Positions 40,473 through 49,539 of a DNA stretch of 64,000 bases are shown here, in pieces. The stretch is from Flavimobilis rhizosphaerae (lineage in GTDB: Bacteria; Actinomycetota; Actinomycetes; Actinomycetales; Cellulomonadaceae). Numbering within the stretch: position 1 is the stretch's first letter; each line of letters begins with the position of its first letter. The stretch spans positions 1-64,000 of the forward strand of contig NZ_JACZDF010000005.1 in the NCBI RefSeq assembly GCF_014852685.1, written 5' to 3'. The notes beneath the pieces are model-generated. The model was not told where the DNA came from. It saw nothing but the letters and a program-made list of their open reading frames with translations, and made no database searches. Both the position numbers and the translations under genes were made by a program.

Positions 40473-41240
40473 ATGGGCCTCCTCGAGGGCAAGAAGCTGC
40501 TCGTCACCGGTGTCCTCACCGACCACTCGATCGCGTTCCACGTCGCGCGTCTCGCCCAGCTCGAGGGGGCCGAGGTCGTCCTCACGTCCTTCGGTCGGCA
40601 GATGCGCCTCACGCAGGCGATCGCCAAGCGGCTCCCCGCACCGGCGCCCGTCATCGAGCTCGATATCACCGACGACGAGCACCTCGCGTCGCTCGCTGAC
40701 CGGCTGCGCGAGCACGTCGACCACCTCGACGGCGCCGTCCACTCGATCGGTTTCGCTCCGCAGTCCGTCATGGGCGGCAACTTCCTCGCGGGCGAGTGGG
40801 CGGACGTCGCCACCGCCCTCGAGGTCTCGGCGTTCTCGCTCAAGTCGCTCGCGGTCGCCGTGAAGCCGCTCATGACCGGTGGCGGCTCGATCGTCGGCCT
40901 CACGTTCGACGCATCGTTCGCGTGGCCCGTCTACGACTGGATGGGTGTCGCCAAGGCTGCGTTCGAGTCGACGTCGCGCTACCTCGCACGTGACCTCGGC
41001 CCCGACGGCATCCGCGTCAACCTCGTCTCCGCCGGCCCCATCCGCACGACGGCCGCGAAGTCCATCCCCGGTTTCGAGAAGATGGAGGGCGGCTGGCCCG
41101 AGCGTGCGCCCCTCGGTTGGGACCAGACGGACCCCGAGCCGACCGCCCGCGCCGTGGCGGCGCTCCTGAGCGACTGGTTCCCCGCGACGACCGGCGAGAT
41201 CGTCCACGTCGACGGCGGGGTCCACGCCATGGGACTCTAG
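40473..41240 (+). CDS. fabI: Enoyl-ACP reductase FabI/InhA
   Basis: 255 aa. The N terminus LLEGKKLLVTGVLTDHSIAFHVA is the InhA/FabI form (TGV-x3-SIA rather than TGxxxGIG). LDGAVHSIGFAP and the catalytic Tyr-x6-Lys in FAWPVYDWMGVAKAAFES are present, and SAGPIRTTAAKSIPGF is the substrate-loop region. NADH-dependent last step of fatty acid elongation, the target of isoniazid and triclosan. ATG 40473 has AAAGGA upstream. Confidence 0.95.
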   Translation: MGLLEGKKLLVTGVLTDHSIAFHVARLAQLEGAEVVLTSFGRQMRLTQAIAKRLPAPAPVIELDITDDEHLASLADRLREHVDHLDGAVHSIGFAPQSVMGGNFLAGEWADVATALEVSAFSLKSLAVAVKPLMTGGGSIVGLTFDASFAWPVYDWMGVAKAAFESTSRYLARDLGPDGIRVNLVSAGPIRTTAAKSIPGFEKMEGGWPERAPLGWDQTDPEPTARAVAALLSDWFPATTGEIVHVDGGVHAMGL

Positions 41241-41244
41241 TTCC

Positions 41245-41766
41245 ATGCCCACGACGACGCGGACGCTTGTCGTCCTCCGCCACGCCAAGGCCGAGCCCGC
41301 CCAGGGCGGCTCCGACGAGATCCGCCCGCTCGCCCTCACGGGACGCCGGCAGGCGTCCTCGGTGGGGCACCACCTTCAGGACGCGGGGCTTCTCCCCGAG
41401 GTCGTCCTCGTCTCGACGGCGCTCCGCACGCGGCAGACGTGGGAGCTCGCGCAGGCCGGCCTGCGCGAGATCGCACCGGAGGTCGACCTGCGCGACGAGC
41501 TCTACGCGGCGTCTGCGGGCGACCTCCTCGAGGCCGTGCGCGGCGTCGACGCGCGCGTGCGCACGCTCCTCGTCGTCGGTCACGAGCCCGCGGTGTCGGG
41601 CCTCGCGGCGTACCTCGCGGGCGACGGCTCCGACTCGTCGGCCGTCGCACAGGTGCGCGCAGGCGTGCCGACCGCGTCGCTCAGCGTCCTGCGGGCCGAG
41701 GGCCCGTGGGACGGGTGGGGACGTGGCAGCGCCCGCCTCGCGGGCGTCTTCCGCCCGCAGGTCTGA
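41245..41766 (+). CDS. SixA-like histidine phosphatase
   Basis: 173 aa. The phosphohistidine motif is VVLRHAKAE (RHA rather than RHG), with the second catalytic His in LLVVGHEPAVSGLA. SixA removes phosphate from histidine kinase HPt domains in E. coli; actinobacterial homologues act on unknown substrates. The ATG is 4 nt after the fabI stop, so it belongs to the same transcript. Confidence 0.88.
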   Translation: MPTTTRTLVVLRHAKAEPAQGGSDEIRPLALTGRRQASSVGHHLQDAGLLPEVVLVSTALRTRQTWELAQAGLREIAPEVDLRDELYAASAGDLLEAVRGVDARVRTLLVVGHEPAVSGLAAYLAGDGSDSSAVAQVRAGVPTASLSVLRAEGPWDGWGRGSARLAGVFRPQV

Positions 41767-41825
41767 CGACCCGCGGTGATCTTCCCGACGGATTGACGCC
41801 GCACGCCTGTTGAACGGGGGATGCG

Positions 41826-41856
41826 CGTCCATCCGTCGAGAAGGGACGGACGGGAC
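41826..41856. terminator. Possible bidirectional hairpin
   Basis: About 10 bp between 41827-41837 and 41845-41856 with one mismatch and one bulge, in the 134-nt gap between the convergent phosphatase and serB genes. Confidence 0.4.
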
Positions 41857-41900
41857 CCGGGGTGCTCCGGTGCACACCGTGGTGGCGGGTGGTGCTGGGC

Positions 41901-42569
41901 TCAGCTCGTGAGCGCTGCGATCTCGCGGTCGATGATCGCGAGCGCCGCGTCGAGACGCGGACCGTCGACGCTGAACGGCGCCTGCGCACGCACGACGGGC
42001 TTCGCGTCGAACGCGATGCCGATCTGGGCCGCACCGATCATCGCAAGATCGTTCGCGCCGTCGCCGATCGCGATCGTCCGGGACATGTCGATGCCCTCGT
42101 CCGCCGCGAACGCACGCAGCGTCTCTTCCTTGACCTCGCGGTCGATGACGGGTCCGGTCGTCCGGCCCGTGAGGACGCCGTCGGCAACCTCGAGCCGGTT
42201 CGCGCGGACGTGCGTGATGCCGGCGCGCGCCGCGAGAGGCAGGACGACCTCTTCGAACCCGCCCGAGACGAGCCCGACGACCCAGCCGCGCGACTGCGCC
42301 TCGGCGACGAGATCGAGCGCGCCCGGCGTCACCGTCACCTGCGCGAGGACGTCGTCGAACACCGACGTCGGCAGGCCGGCGAGGAGCGCGACGCGACGCT
42401 CGAGCGACTCACCGAAGTCGATCTCGCCGCGCATCGCGGCGCCCGTGACGTCCGCGACCTCCTCGAGCGCGCCCGCGCGGGCGGCGAGGAGTTCGATGAC
42501 CTCCGCGGTGATGAAGGTGGAGTCGACGTCCATGACGAGGAGCCAGCGGTCTGCCTGGGGAGTGGTCAC
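41901..42569 (-). CDS. serB: Phosphoserine phosphatase SerB
   Basis: 222 aa, HAD superfamily. Motif I VMDVDSTFITAEVIELLA, motif II LVSGGFEEVV and motif III AIGDGANDLAMI, with the helical cap segment MRGEIDFGESLERRVALL specific for SerB. It makes L-serine in the last pathway step. It lacks the N-terminal ACT domains found in many actinobacterial SerB2 proteins, so it is the short form. GTG 42569 lies 6 nt after TATTCT. Confidence 0.93.
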   Translation of the reverse strand: MTTPQADRWLLVMDVDSTFITAEVIELLAARAGALEEVADVTGAAMRGEIDFGESLERRVALLAGLPTSVFDDVLAQVTVTPGALDLVAEAQSRGWVVGLVSGGFEEVVLPLAARAGITHVRANRLEVADGVLTGRTTGPVIDREVKEETLRAFAADEGIDMSRTIAIGDGANDLAMIGAAQIGIAFDAKPVVRAQAPFSVDGPRLDAALAIIDREIAALTS

Positions 42570-42575
42570 GGGCCA

Positions 42576-42581
42576 AGAATA
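42576..42581 (-). promoter_or_regulatory. -10 element of serB, leaderless type
   Basis: TATTCT on the minus strand, 6 nt before the GTG. Confidence 0.55.
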
Positions 42582-42672
42582 GGGAGCACCCGGACGCACT
42601 GTCCGGAGGGCCCGCCACGCGGACGCACGCACCCCGGAAGAACGGCGCCCGGCCGTACGACGCCCCACACGC

Positions 42673-42706
42673 ACGACGCCCCCGGCCGCACGGCCGGGGG
42701 CGTCGT
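42673..42706 (-). terminator. glgC terminator
   Basis: 15-16-bp perfect stem (42673-42688 with 42691-42706) just after the glgC stop; it isolates serB from glgC. Confidence 0.8.
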
Positions 42707-42718
42707 CGACAAGCAACG

Positions 42719-43960
42719 TCACCGGGTGACGCGTGAGCCCTTGGGGATCACCGTGATGCCGGACTCCGTCACCGTGTAGCCGCGGGCCCTGTCGGCCTCG
42801 GCGTCGAAGCCGACGCGCGCGTTCTCCTCGATGACGACGTTCTTGTCGATGATGCAGCGGTTGACCTGCGCGTAGCGGCCGACCGTGACCCCGTCGAGGA
42901 TGACCGAGTCCGCGATCATCGACCACGAGTGGAGTCGCGACCCCGGGGAGACGATCGAGCCCGAGACCTGGGCGCCCGAGACGATGACGCCGGGGGAGAC
43001 GATCGAGTCGACCGCGTGCCCCAGGCGACCTGCGCCCGCGTGGACGAACTTCGCGGGCGGCAGCCCGACGTAGCCCGTGTAGAGCGGCCAGTCGCTGTTG
43101 TAGAGGTTGAAGACGGGCCGGGTCGCGATGAGGTCCATATTCGCGTCGTAGTACGCGTCGAGCGTCCCGACGTCGCGCCAGTAGTCACGGTCGCGGTCTG
43201 TCGAGCCGGGCACGTCGTTGCGGATGAAGTCGTAGACCGACGCGGTGCCGCGCGCGACGAACGCGGGGACGATGTCGCCGCCCATGTCATGGCGGCTCGA
43301 GGTGTCGTCGGCGTCGCGCGTCACGGCCTCGACGAGCGCCTCGGCGGTGAAGACGTAGTTGCCCATCGACGCAAGGACCTCGCCGGGGGAGTCCGCGAGC
43401 CCGACAGTGTCGGTCGGCTTCTCGAGGAACGCGCGGATCTTCGTAGGGTCCGTGGGATCGGTGTCGATGACACCGAACTGGTCCGCGAGGCCGATCGGCT
43501 GGCGGATGCCCGCGACCGTGAGCTCGGCGCCCGACTCGACGTGCGCGTCGACCATCTGGGAGAAGTCCATGCGGTACACGTGGTCGGCACCGACGACGAC
43601 GACGATGTCGGGCTTCTCCTCGTGGATGATGTTGAGGCACTGGTAGATCGCGTCGGCGCTGCCGAGGTACCAGTGCTTGCCGACTCGCTGCTGCGCGGGG
43701 ACCGGTGCTACGAAGTTGCCCAGCAGGTGTGACATGCGCCAGGTCTTTGAGATGTGCCGGTCGAGGCTGTGCGACTTGTACTGCGTGAGCACAACGATCT
43801 GCAGGTAGTGCGAGTTCACGAGGTTGGACAGCGCGAAGTCGATGAGGCGGTAGATGCCGCCGAACGGCACCGCGGGCTTGGCCCGGTCCGCCGTCAGTGG
43901 CATCAGCCGCTTTCCTTCTCCGCCTGCAAGGACGATTGCCAGGACCCGAGGAGCAGCCAT
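42719..43960 (-). CDS. glgC: Glucose-1-phosphate adenylyltransferase
   Basis: 413 aa. Nucleotidyl-transfer loop [22 protein letters not shown] with the activator lysine, [17 protein letters not shown], and a left-handed beta-helix C-terminal domain ([21 protein letters not shown]). It makes ADP-glucose for glycogen. It is divergent from glgA; both have -10 boxes 6-7 nt from their start codons. Confidence 0.95.
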   Translation of the reverse strand: MAAPRVLAIVLAGGEGKRLMPLTADRAKPAVPFGGIYRLIDFALSNLVNSHYLQIVVLTQYKSHSLDRHISKTWRMSHLLGNFVAPVPAQQRVGKHWYLGSADAIYQCLNIIHEEKPDIVVVVGADHVYRMDFSQMVDAHVESGAELTVAGIRQPIGLADQFGVIDTDPTDPTKIRAFLEKPTDTVGLADSPGEVLASMGNYVFTAEALVEAVTRDADDTSSRHDMGGDIVPAFVARGTASVYDFIRNDVPGSTDRDRDYWRDVGTLDAYYDANMDLIATRPVFNLYNSDWPLYTGYVGLPPAKFVHAGAGRLGHAVDSIVSPGVIVSGAQVSGSIVSPGSRLHSWSMIADSVILDGVTVGRYAQVNRCIIDKNVVIEENARVGFDAEADRARGYTVTESGITVIPKGSRVTR

Positions 43961-43966
43961 GACGAA

Positions 43967-43972
43967 ACCTTA
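43967..43972 (-). promoter_or_regulatory. -10 element of glgC, leaderless type
   Basis: TAAGGT on the minus strand, 6 nt before the ATG at 43960. Confidence 0.55.
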
Positions 43973-44088
43973 GTGGCACGCGGGGTGTTCCGGGACCACC
44001 GACGCGAAGGATGTCGCCGGTCGGACATCTTCCGGCCACCTTGGGTGGACCAGCGCGTGCCGGTCGTGATTCAGGGCGCGCGGCCCGC

Positions 44089-44094
44089 TACGGT
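44089..44094 (+). promoter_or_regulatory. -10 element of glgA, leaderless type
   Basis: TACGGT, 7 nt before the GTG at 44102. Confidence 0.5.
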
Positions 44095-44101
44095 TCGTCC
44101 T

Positions 44102-45319
44102 GTGAGAGTCGATCTTCTGACCCGTGAGTTCCCGCCTTACGTCTACGGCGGTGCCGGCGTGCACGTCGCGGAGCTCTCTGCGGTGCTGCGTGCGCACGCC
44201 GACGTCCGTGTCCACTGCTTCGACGGTCCGCGCGACGCGGTCGAGCAGCCGGGTGTCACGGGTTACACGGCGCCCGAGGAGCTCGCGGCCGCGAACCCCG
44301 CGCTGTCGACGTTCGGCGTCGACCTCGAGATGGCCGCGGGCGTCGCAGGGACGGACCTCGTCCACTCGCACACCTGGTACGCGAACCTCGCGGGGCACCT
44401 GGGCGGGCTGCTCCACGGCGTGCCGCACGTCATCTCGGCGCACTCTCTCGAGCCGCTGCGGCCGTGGAAGGCCGAGCAGCTCGGCGGCGGCTACGCCCTG
44501 TCGTCGTGGGCCGAGCGCACCGCGTACGAGGCCGCCGACGCGATCATCGCGGTCTCGGGCGGGATGCGCGCCGACATCTTGCGCGCCTACCCGTCGATCG
44601 ACCCCGCACGCGTCCATGTCGTCCACAATGGCATCGACCTCGACGCGTGGCAGCGCCCCACGGGCGACGCGGCCCGCGTCGGCGACGACGCCGTGCGCGG
44701 CCTCGGCGTCGACCCCGGCCGTCCGGCCGTCGTCTTCGTCGGCCGTATCACGCGCCAGAAGGGCCTGCCGTACCTTCTGCGCGCGGCCGAGCAGCTGCCC
44801 GCCGACGTCCAGCTCGTCCTGTGCGCGGGCTCGCCCGACACCCCGCAGATCGCCGAGGAGGTCTCGACCGCGGTCGCCGGGCTCTCGAAGCGCCGTTCGG
44901 GCGTCGTGTGGATCGAGGAGATGCTCCCGCGCGAGACGCTCGTCGCGCTCCTCGCAGCGTGCACCGTCTTCGTGTGCCCGTCGATCTACGAGCCCCTCGG
45001 CATCGTCAACCTCGAGGCCATGGCCGTCGGGCTTCCTGTCGTCGGCTCCGCGACCGGCGGCATCCCCGAGGTCGTCGACGACGGCGTCACAGGACTGCTG
45101 GTCCCGATCGACCAGGTCCAGGACGGCACCGGCACGCCGACCGACCCGGATCGCTTCGTCGACGACCTCGCCGACGCCCTCGTCCAGGTCGTCTCCGACC
45201 CGGCGCGCGCTGCGGAGATGGGCCTTGCCGCGCGTCGTCGGGTCGAGGACCACTTCGCGTGGACCGCGATCGGCGACCGCACGATGGACGTCTACCGGTC
45301 GGTGCTCGAGGGACGCTGA
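44102..45319 (+). CDS. glgA: Glycogen synthase, actinobacterial GT4 type (GlgA/GlgM)
   Basis: 405 aa. VDLLTREFPPYVYGGAGVHVAEL at the N terminus, FVGRITRQKGLPYLLRAAEQL at the domain junction and the EX7E segment CPSIYEPLGIVNLEAMAVGLP. This short GT4 form is distinct from the GT5 GlgA of E. coli; in mycobacteria the homologue GlgM makes maltose-1-phosphate from ADP-glucose for alpha-glucan. Which product is made here cannot be decided from sequence. Divergent pairing with glgC supports ADP-glucose as donor. Confidence 0.9.
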   Translation: MRVDLLTREFPPYVYGGAGVHVAELSAVLRAHADVRVHCFDGPRDAVEQPGVTGYTAPEELAAANPALSTFGVDLEMAAGVAGTDLVHSHTWYANLAGHLGGLLHGVPHVISAHSLEPLRPWKAEQLGGGYALSSWAERTAYEAADAIIAVSGGMRADILRAYPSIDPARVHVVHNGIDLDAWQRPTGDAARVGDDAVRGLGVDPGRPAVVFVGRITRQKGLPYLLRAAEQLPADVQLVLCAGSPDTPQIAEEVSTAVAGLSKRRSGVVWIEEMLPRETLVALLAACTVFVCPSIYEPLGIVNLEAMAVGLPVVGSATGGIPEVVDDGVTGLLVPIDQVQDGTGTPTDPDRFVDDLADALVQVVSDPARAAEMGLAARRRVEDHFAWTAIGDRTMDVYRSVLEGR

Positions 45320-45419
45320 TGCAGCTCCTCGACCGACGTGCCGGGCGCGCGCGGGGTGGCGCCGCTCACGTCCCGGCGGAACGTCGGGGTGCCGCGACCC
45401 GTCCTGGGGGCGTCGCCGT

Positions 45420-45425
45420 TAGGCT
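45420..45425 (+). promoter_or_regulatory. -10 element of the ABC ATPase gene at 45432, leaderless type
   Basis: TAGGCT, 6 nt before the ATG. Confidence 0.5.
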
Positions 45426-45431
45426 CGGGGC

Positions 45432-46214
45432 ATGACCGAGGTCCTCGCCCTGCACGACGTCACCGTCCGCCGCTCCGGAACCAACATCATCGACGAGGTC
45501 TCCTGGACAGTCCATGACACCGACAGGTGGGTGGTCCTCGGCCGCAACGGTGCTGGCAAGACGACGCTCCTGCAGATCGCCGCCGCTCGCATGCACCCGA
45601 CGCGGGGCACCGCCGACATCCTCGGTGAGCGGCTCGGCCGGGTTGACGTCTCCGAGCTGCGGCCGCGGATCGGTCTCGCGAGCGCCGCCCTCGCCGAGAA
45701 CATCTCGGCGGTCGAGACGGTCGAGGACGTCGTCCTCACGGCCGCGTACGGCATGACGGGCCGCTGGCGCGAGCGGTACGACGAGGTCGACCACGGCCGT
45801 GCGAAGGACCTGCTGCGTCTCTTCGGTCTCTCGGGATTTGAGCGTCGGACGTTCGGCACCCTGAGCGAGGGCGAGCGCAAGCGCGTGCAGATCGCCCGCT
45901 CGCTCATGGCGGACCCCGAGCTCCTGCTCCTCGACGAGCCTGCCGCGGGTCTCGACCTCGGCGGCCGAGAGGAGCTCGTCGCGGCGCTCGCCGAGATCGC
46001 GAGCGACCGTCGTTCGCCCGTGCTCGTCCTCGTCACTCACCACGTCGAGGAGATCCCGCCGCACTTCACGCACGCGCTCCTGCTGCGGGAGGGCCGCGCG
46101 TTCCTCGCCGGTCCGATCGACCAGGTCGTCACGAGCGAGAACCTGTCCGACGCGTTCGGCCTGCCTCTCGTGGTGACGCGCGACGGCGCCCGGTTCTCGG
46201 CGCGCGGACGCTGA
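45432..46214 (+). CDS. ABC ATP-binding protein without a permease partner
   Basis: 260 aa. LGRNGAGKTTLLQIAAARM, LSEGERKRVQIARSLM (signature LSEGE, Glu for Gly) and LLLLDEPAAGLDL. It resembles the YlmA/ModF-like stand-alone iron-transport-type ATPases. No membrane protein gene is adjacent, so partner and role are unknown. Start chosen because of the leaderless promoter form and the MTEVLALHDVTV N terminus. Confidence 0.87.
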   Translation: MTEVLALHDVTVRRSGTNIIDEVSWTVHDTDRWVVLGRNGAGKTTLLQIAAARMHPTRGTADILGERLGRVDVSELRPRIGLASAALAENISAVETVEDVVLTAAYGMTGRWRERYDEVDHGRAKDLLRLFGLSGFERRTFGTLSEGERKRVQIARSLMADPELLLLDEPAAGLDLGGREELVAALAEIASDRRSPVLVLVTHHVEEIPPHFTHALLLREGRAFLAGPIDQVVTSENLSDAFGLPLVVTRDGARFSARGR

Positions 46215-46254
46215 CCCAGCAGGCTTTTTCGCAGGACAAGCGACCCTGCTGCTG

Positions 46255-46260
46255 GTAAAG
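46255..46260 (+). promoter_or_regulatory. Possible -10 of the NfeD-SPFH unit
   Basis: TAAAGT, 50 nt before the ATG of the NfeD gene. A 7-bp inverted repeat CAGCAGG/CCTGCTG (46216-46250) precedes it and may end the upstream transcript. Confidence 0.4.
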
Positions 46261-46309
46261 TTACGGCAAAGCGGTCCGTCGGCGTCGGCGTGACCACGGA
46301 GGGGGAGCC

Positions 46310-46756
46310 ATGGACTGGTACTGGTGGGTCGCGATCATGCTCGCGCTCGTCGCGATCGAGGCGATGACCCTCGATCTCGTGCTGTTCATGTTCGCCGGTG
46401 GTGCCCTCGGTGCCGCGGTCGTCGCGGCGGCGGACGGTGACCTCGTCTGGCAGGTCGTCGTGTTCGCCATCGTCTCGACGATCCTCCTCGCAGCCCTGCG
46501 ACCCTTCATGCTCAAGTCGCTGCGGAAGCGTGGGGAGAACCTTCCCGAGACGAACGCCGCGGCCCTCGTGGGGCGCGATGCGATCGTCGTCGACGACGTC
46601 TCCGAGCACGCCGGCCTCGTCAAGCTCGCGGGTGAGGTCTGGTCCGCCCGCACCGAGGGCGACGCCGTCATCGCAGCGGGCACCGAGGTGCGCGTCGTGC
46701 GCATCGCGGGCGCGATCGCGATCGTCACTTACAGCGACCATCCCGCGTCGGCCTGA
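46310..46756 (+). CDS. NfeD-family membrane protein
   Basis: 148 aa. Two to three helices in the first 65 residues (WWVAIMLALVAIEAMTLD, GGALGAAVVAAA, VVVFAIVSTILLAALRPF) and a C-terminal OB-fold domain (about 85-142). NfeD proteins pair with SPFH/stomatin proteins, as here with the next gene, in membrane-domain organisation. Good Shine-Dalgarno sequence GGAGGGGG. Confidence 0.9.
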   Translation: MDWYWWVAIMLALVAIEAMTLDLVLFMFAGGALGAAVVAAADGDLVWQVVVFAIVSTILLAALRPFMLKSLRKRGENLPETNAAALVGRDAIVVDDVSEHAGLVKLAGEVWSARTEGDAVIAAGTEVRVVRIAGAIAIVTYSDHPASA

Positions 46757-46839
46757 CGCACATCCGACACGGGGCGTGACGTCGCGCACCCGGCCGCACC
46801 GCACGCCTGCACCGCCACCACGAACCAGGGAGCCGCTCC

Positions 46840-48087
46840 ATGCCTGAGGATGTCACCCTCAACTTCGGGATCGTCCTCGCGATCGTCCTCGCGATCGTCG
46901 TCCTCATCGTCATCGGCAAGTCCGTCCGCATCGTCCCGCAGGCTCAGACCTGGCTTGTCGAGCGGCTCGGCCGCTACTCGCACTCGTTCGAGGCCGGACT
47001 CCACCTGCTCATCCCGTTCGTCGACCGGGTCCGCGCCCAGGTCGACCTCCGCGAGCAGGTCGTCTCGTTCCCGCCGCAGCCCGTCATCACGTCGGACAAC
47101 CTCGTCGTGAGCATCGACACCGTCATCTACTTCCAGGTGACGGACCCCAAGTCGGCCGTCTACGAGATCGCCAACTACATCGTCGGTATCGAGCAGCTCA
47201 CCGTGACGACGCTCCGCAACGTCATCGGCTCGATGGACCTCGAGCAGACGCTCACGAGCCGTGACCAGATCAACGGCCAGCTCCGTGGCGTCCTCGACGA
47301 GGCGACCGGCCGCTGGGGCATCCGCGTCAACCGCGTCGAGCTCAAAGCGATCGACCCGCCCGCGTCCGTCCAGGGCTCGATGGAGCAGCAGATGCGCGCC
47401 GAGCGTGACCGTCGTGCCGCGATCCTCACGGCCGAGGGCGTCAAGCAGTCGCAGATCCTCACGGCCGAGGGCGAGAAGCAGGCGTCGATCCTCCGCGCCG
47501 AGGGTGCCGCCCAGTCGCGCATCCTCGAGGCCGAGGGTGAGGCGCGCGCGATCCTCCAGGTCTTCGACGCCATCCACGCTGGCGACGCCGACCCCAAGCT
47601 CCTCGCGTACCAGTACCTGCAGAAGCTCCCCGAGATCGCCAACGGCACCTCCTCGAAGCTCTGGCTCGTCCCGACGGAGTTCACGGCGGCGCTCGGCGCC
47701 ATCACCGCCGGTCTCGGCGGCACGGCACCGGCCGCGCCGGTGTCCGCGGCCGACGACCCGGAATCGGCCGCAGCACGGCGCCGTGAGCGGCTCTCGTTCG
47801 AGTCGTCCGGGCTGCGCGACCCTGCCGAGGCACTCGCCGAGGCACGTCGCGAGGCCGAGGCCGCGACGGCCGACGCGACGACCGCAGGTCAGCGTTCGGG
47901 GCGCCCGTTCAACCCGGATGCCGCGCGGGGTCAGCAGCCCGGGTTCCCCGCGGCGCAGCCCCCGGCACACGCTGCCTCGGCCGCACCGCCCTACCAGTCG
48001 CAGGCTCCGGCACCGACGTACCAGCCGCAACCCCCCGCGCAGGACGACGAGCAGCCGCCGGCACCTCCCGCGCCGCCGGCACCCTGA
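46840..48087 (+). CDS. SPFH/stomatin-like protein (paraslipin)
   Basis: 415 aa. One N-terminal helix (FGIVLAIVLAIVVLIVIG), the SPFH domain VRIVPQAQTWLVERLGRYSHSF to about residue 190, then an alanine/glutamate coiled coil with repeated TAEGEKQ-like units, and a Pro/Gln/Ala-rich disordered tail from about 320. It forms oligomers at the membrane with the NfeD partner encoded upstream. The long Pro-rich tail is unusual compared with the roughly 300-aa core. Confidence 0.92.
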   Translation: MPEDVTLNFGIVLAIVLAIVVLIVIGKSVRIVPQAQTWLVERLGRYSHSFEAGLHLLIPFVDRVRAQVDLREQVVSFPPQPVITSDNLVVSIDTVIYFQVTDPKSAVYEIANYIVGIEQLTVTTLRNVIGSMDLEQTLTSRDQINGQLRGVLDEATGRWGIRVNRVELKAIDPPASVQGSMEQQMRAERDRRAAILTAEGVKQSQILTAEGEKQASILRAEGAAQSRILEAEGEARAILQVFDAIHAGDADPKLLAYQYLQKLPEIANGTSSKLWLVPTEFTAALGAITAGLGGTAPAAPVSAADDPESAAARRRERLSFESSGLRDPAEALAEARREAEAATADATTAGQRSGRPFNPDAARGQQPGFPAAQPPAHAASAAPPYQSQAPAPTYQPQPPAQDDEQPPAPPAPPAP

Positions 48088-48140
48088 CGCACGACACGGT
48101 ACGACCGCACGACACCATCGCACGGCACGACCGCGCACTG

Positions 48141-48173
48141 ACGGCGCGCCCCGGGACCTCCGGGGCGCGCCGT
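48141..48173 (+). terminator. Terminator after the SPFH gene
   Basis: 14-bp perfect stem (48141-48154 with 48160-48173) and a 5-nt loop. Confidence 0.8.
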
Positions 48174-48258
48174 CGTCGTCCAACGTCGTCCTGCTCCACC
48201 GGGCATGCCGAGACGTGTCCCCGCATGGGAACGCTCCGAACCCTGCGATGATCCTCCC

Positions 48259-49485
48259 GTGACCACGCCCTTCACCCCGACCCTCCGCCGTGATGGCTTC
48301 ACGCTCACGCACTACTTCGTCCTCGTCGTGTGGGGGTGGTTTCTCTACTCCTTCAGTCCGTCGGTCCCGCTGCTCGCGGAGGACCTCGGCGTCTCCAAGG
48401 CCGTCGGCGGGCTCCATGGCACCGCGATGGCAGCAGGCGCGATCACTGCGGCGCTCGTCCTGCCGCACCTGATCCGCTTCCTGGGGCGGCAGCGGCTGCT
48501 CGTCGCGAGCCTCGTGACGGTCGCGATCGGCGTCACCTGCTTCGTCCTCGCCCCCAGCATCGCCCTCACGCTGCCCTCGATCGCCGTCGTCGCGCTCGGT
48601 GGCAACATCGCGCTCTCGATCGCGCAGCTCAACCTCTCGCAGCGCCACGGTCTCGCGGCACCGGCCGCGATCTCCGAGGCCAACGGGGCGGGCTCGGGCA
48701 TCGGCCTCCTCGGACCGCTCGCGGTGGGTCTCGCAGTCGGGATCGGCTGGGGCTGGCGGGCCGCGGTCGTCGTCGCCGTCGTCCTCGCGCTCACCGTTGC
48801 GTTCGCTGTGTCGCGTCTGCCGCGCGACGTCCCCGGTCCAGGCACGCAGGCCCGCGACGTCGCGGATCCGGTGCCCGAAGGTCCTCTGGTCACCAGCTCC
48901 GTGAGCGTGGCGTCGCGACGGCTCGCCCCTGGGACGTCCGGGCTCCTCGTCGCGCTCGTCGCAGCGATGACTCTTGAGAACGCGACGACGTACTGGTCGA
49001 CGTCGCTCGTCCTCGAGCGCACGGGCGCTGACGCGAGCATCGCGACCGCGACGACTGCCGGCCTGCTCGGCGGTATGACGGTCGTCCGGTTCCTCGGGAC
49101 GACCCTCACCCGGCGGTTCGGGGCCGACCGGGTGCTCGCCGCGAGCTTCGTCCTCGCGATCGCGGGCTGGGCGGTCCTCTGGACCGCACACACGCCGGGC
49201 GTCGCCGTCGCCGGGCTCGTCGTCGCGGGTCTCGGGTACGGCGCGCAGTACCCCCTGACGATCGCGCTGCTCCTCGGCATCGCACGCGAGGGCGCCGACC
49301 GGGCGCAGGCCGTCGCGACGTTCGTCGCAGGTGCCACCGTCGGCATCGCCCCGTTCCTCCTCGGAGCGGCGGCCGACGCGGTCGGCACGCACACGGCGTT
49401 CGTCGCCATCCCCGTCATGGCGGTGCTCGGAGCCGTCGGCGTGCTCCTCGGCGTGCGCAACGCGCGGGCGCACGGGCTGCTCTGA
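48259..49485 (+). CDS. MFS transporter
   Basis: 408 aa, about 12 hydrophobic segments (for example TAMAAGAITAALVLPHLIRFLG and GLVVAGLGYGAQYPLTIALLLG). It belongs to the major facilitator superfamily; the substrate is unknown. I use GTG 48259 (VTTPFTPTLRRDGF), 6 nt after a GATGAT box, rather than the upstream ATG 48205, which lies just after the previous terminator and encodes a non-typical start. Confidence 0.85.
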   Translation: MTTPFTPTLRRDGFTLTHYFVLVVWGWFLYSFSPSVPLLAEDLGVSKAVGGLHGTAMAAGAITAALVLPHLIRFLGRQRLLVASLVTVAIGVTCFVLAPSIALTLPSIAVVALGGNIALSIAQLNLSQRHGLAAPAAISEANGAGSGIGLLGPLAVGLAVGIGWGWRAAVVVAVVLALTVAFAVSRLPRDVPGPGTQARDVADPVPEGPLVTSSVSVASRRLAPGTSGLLVALVAAMTLENATTYWSTSLVLERTGADASIATATTAGLLGGMTVVRFLGTTLTRRFGADRVLAASFVLAIAGWAVLWTAHTPGVAVAGLVVAGLGYGAQYPLTIALLLGIAREGADRAQAVATFVAGATVGIAPFLLGAAADAVGTHTAFVAIPVMAVLGAVGVLLGVRNARAHGLL

Positions 49486-49539
49486 GCCCCGCGTCAGCCG
49501 CCCCGCGCCGAGCCTGGCTGGCATGCGTGACAATGGACC

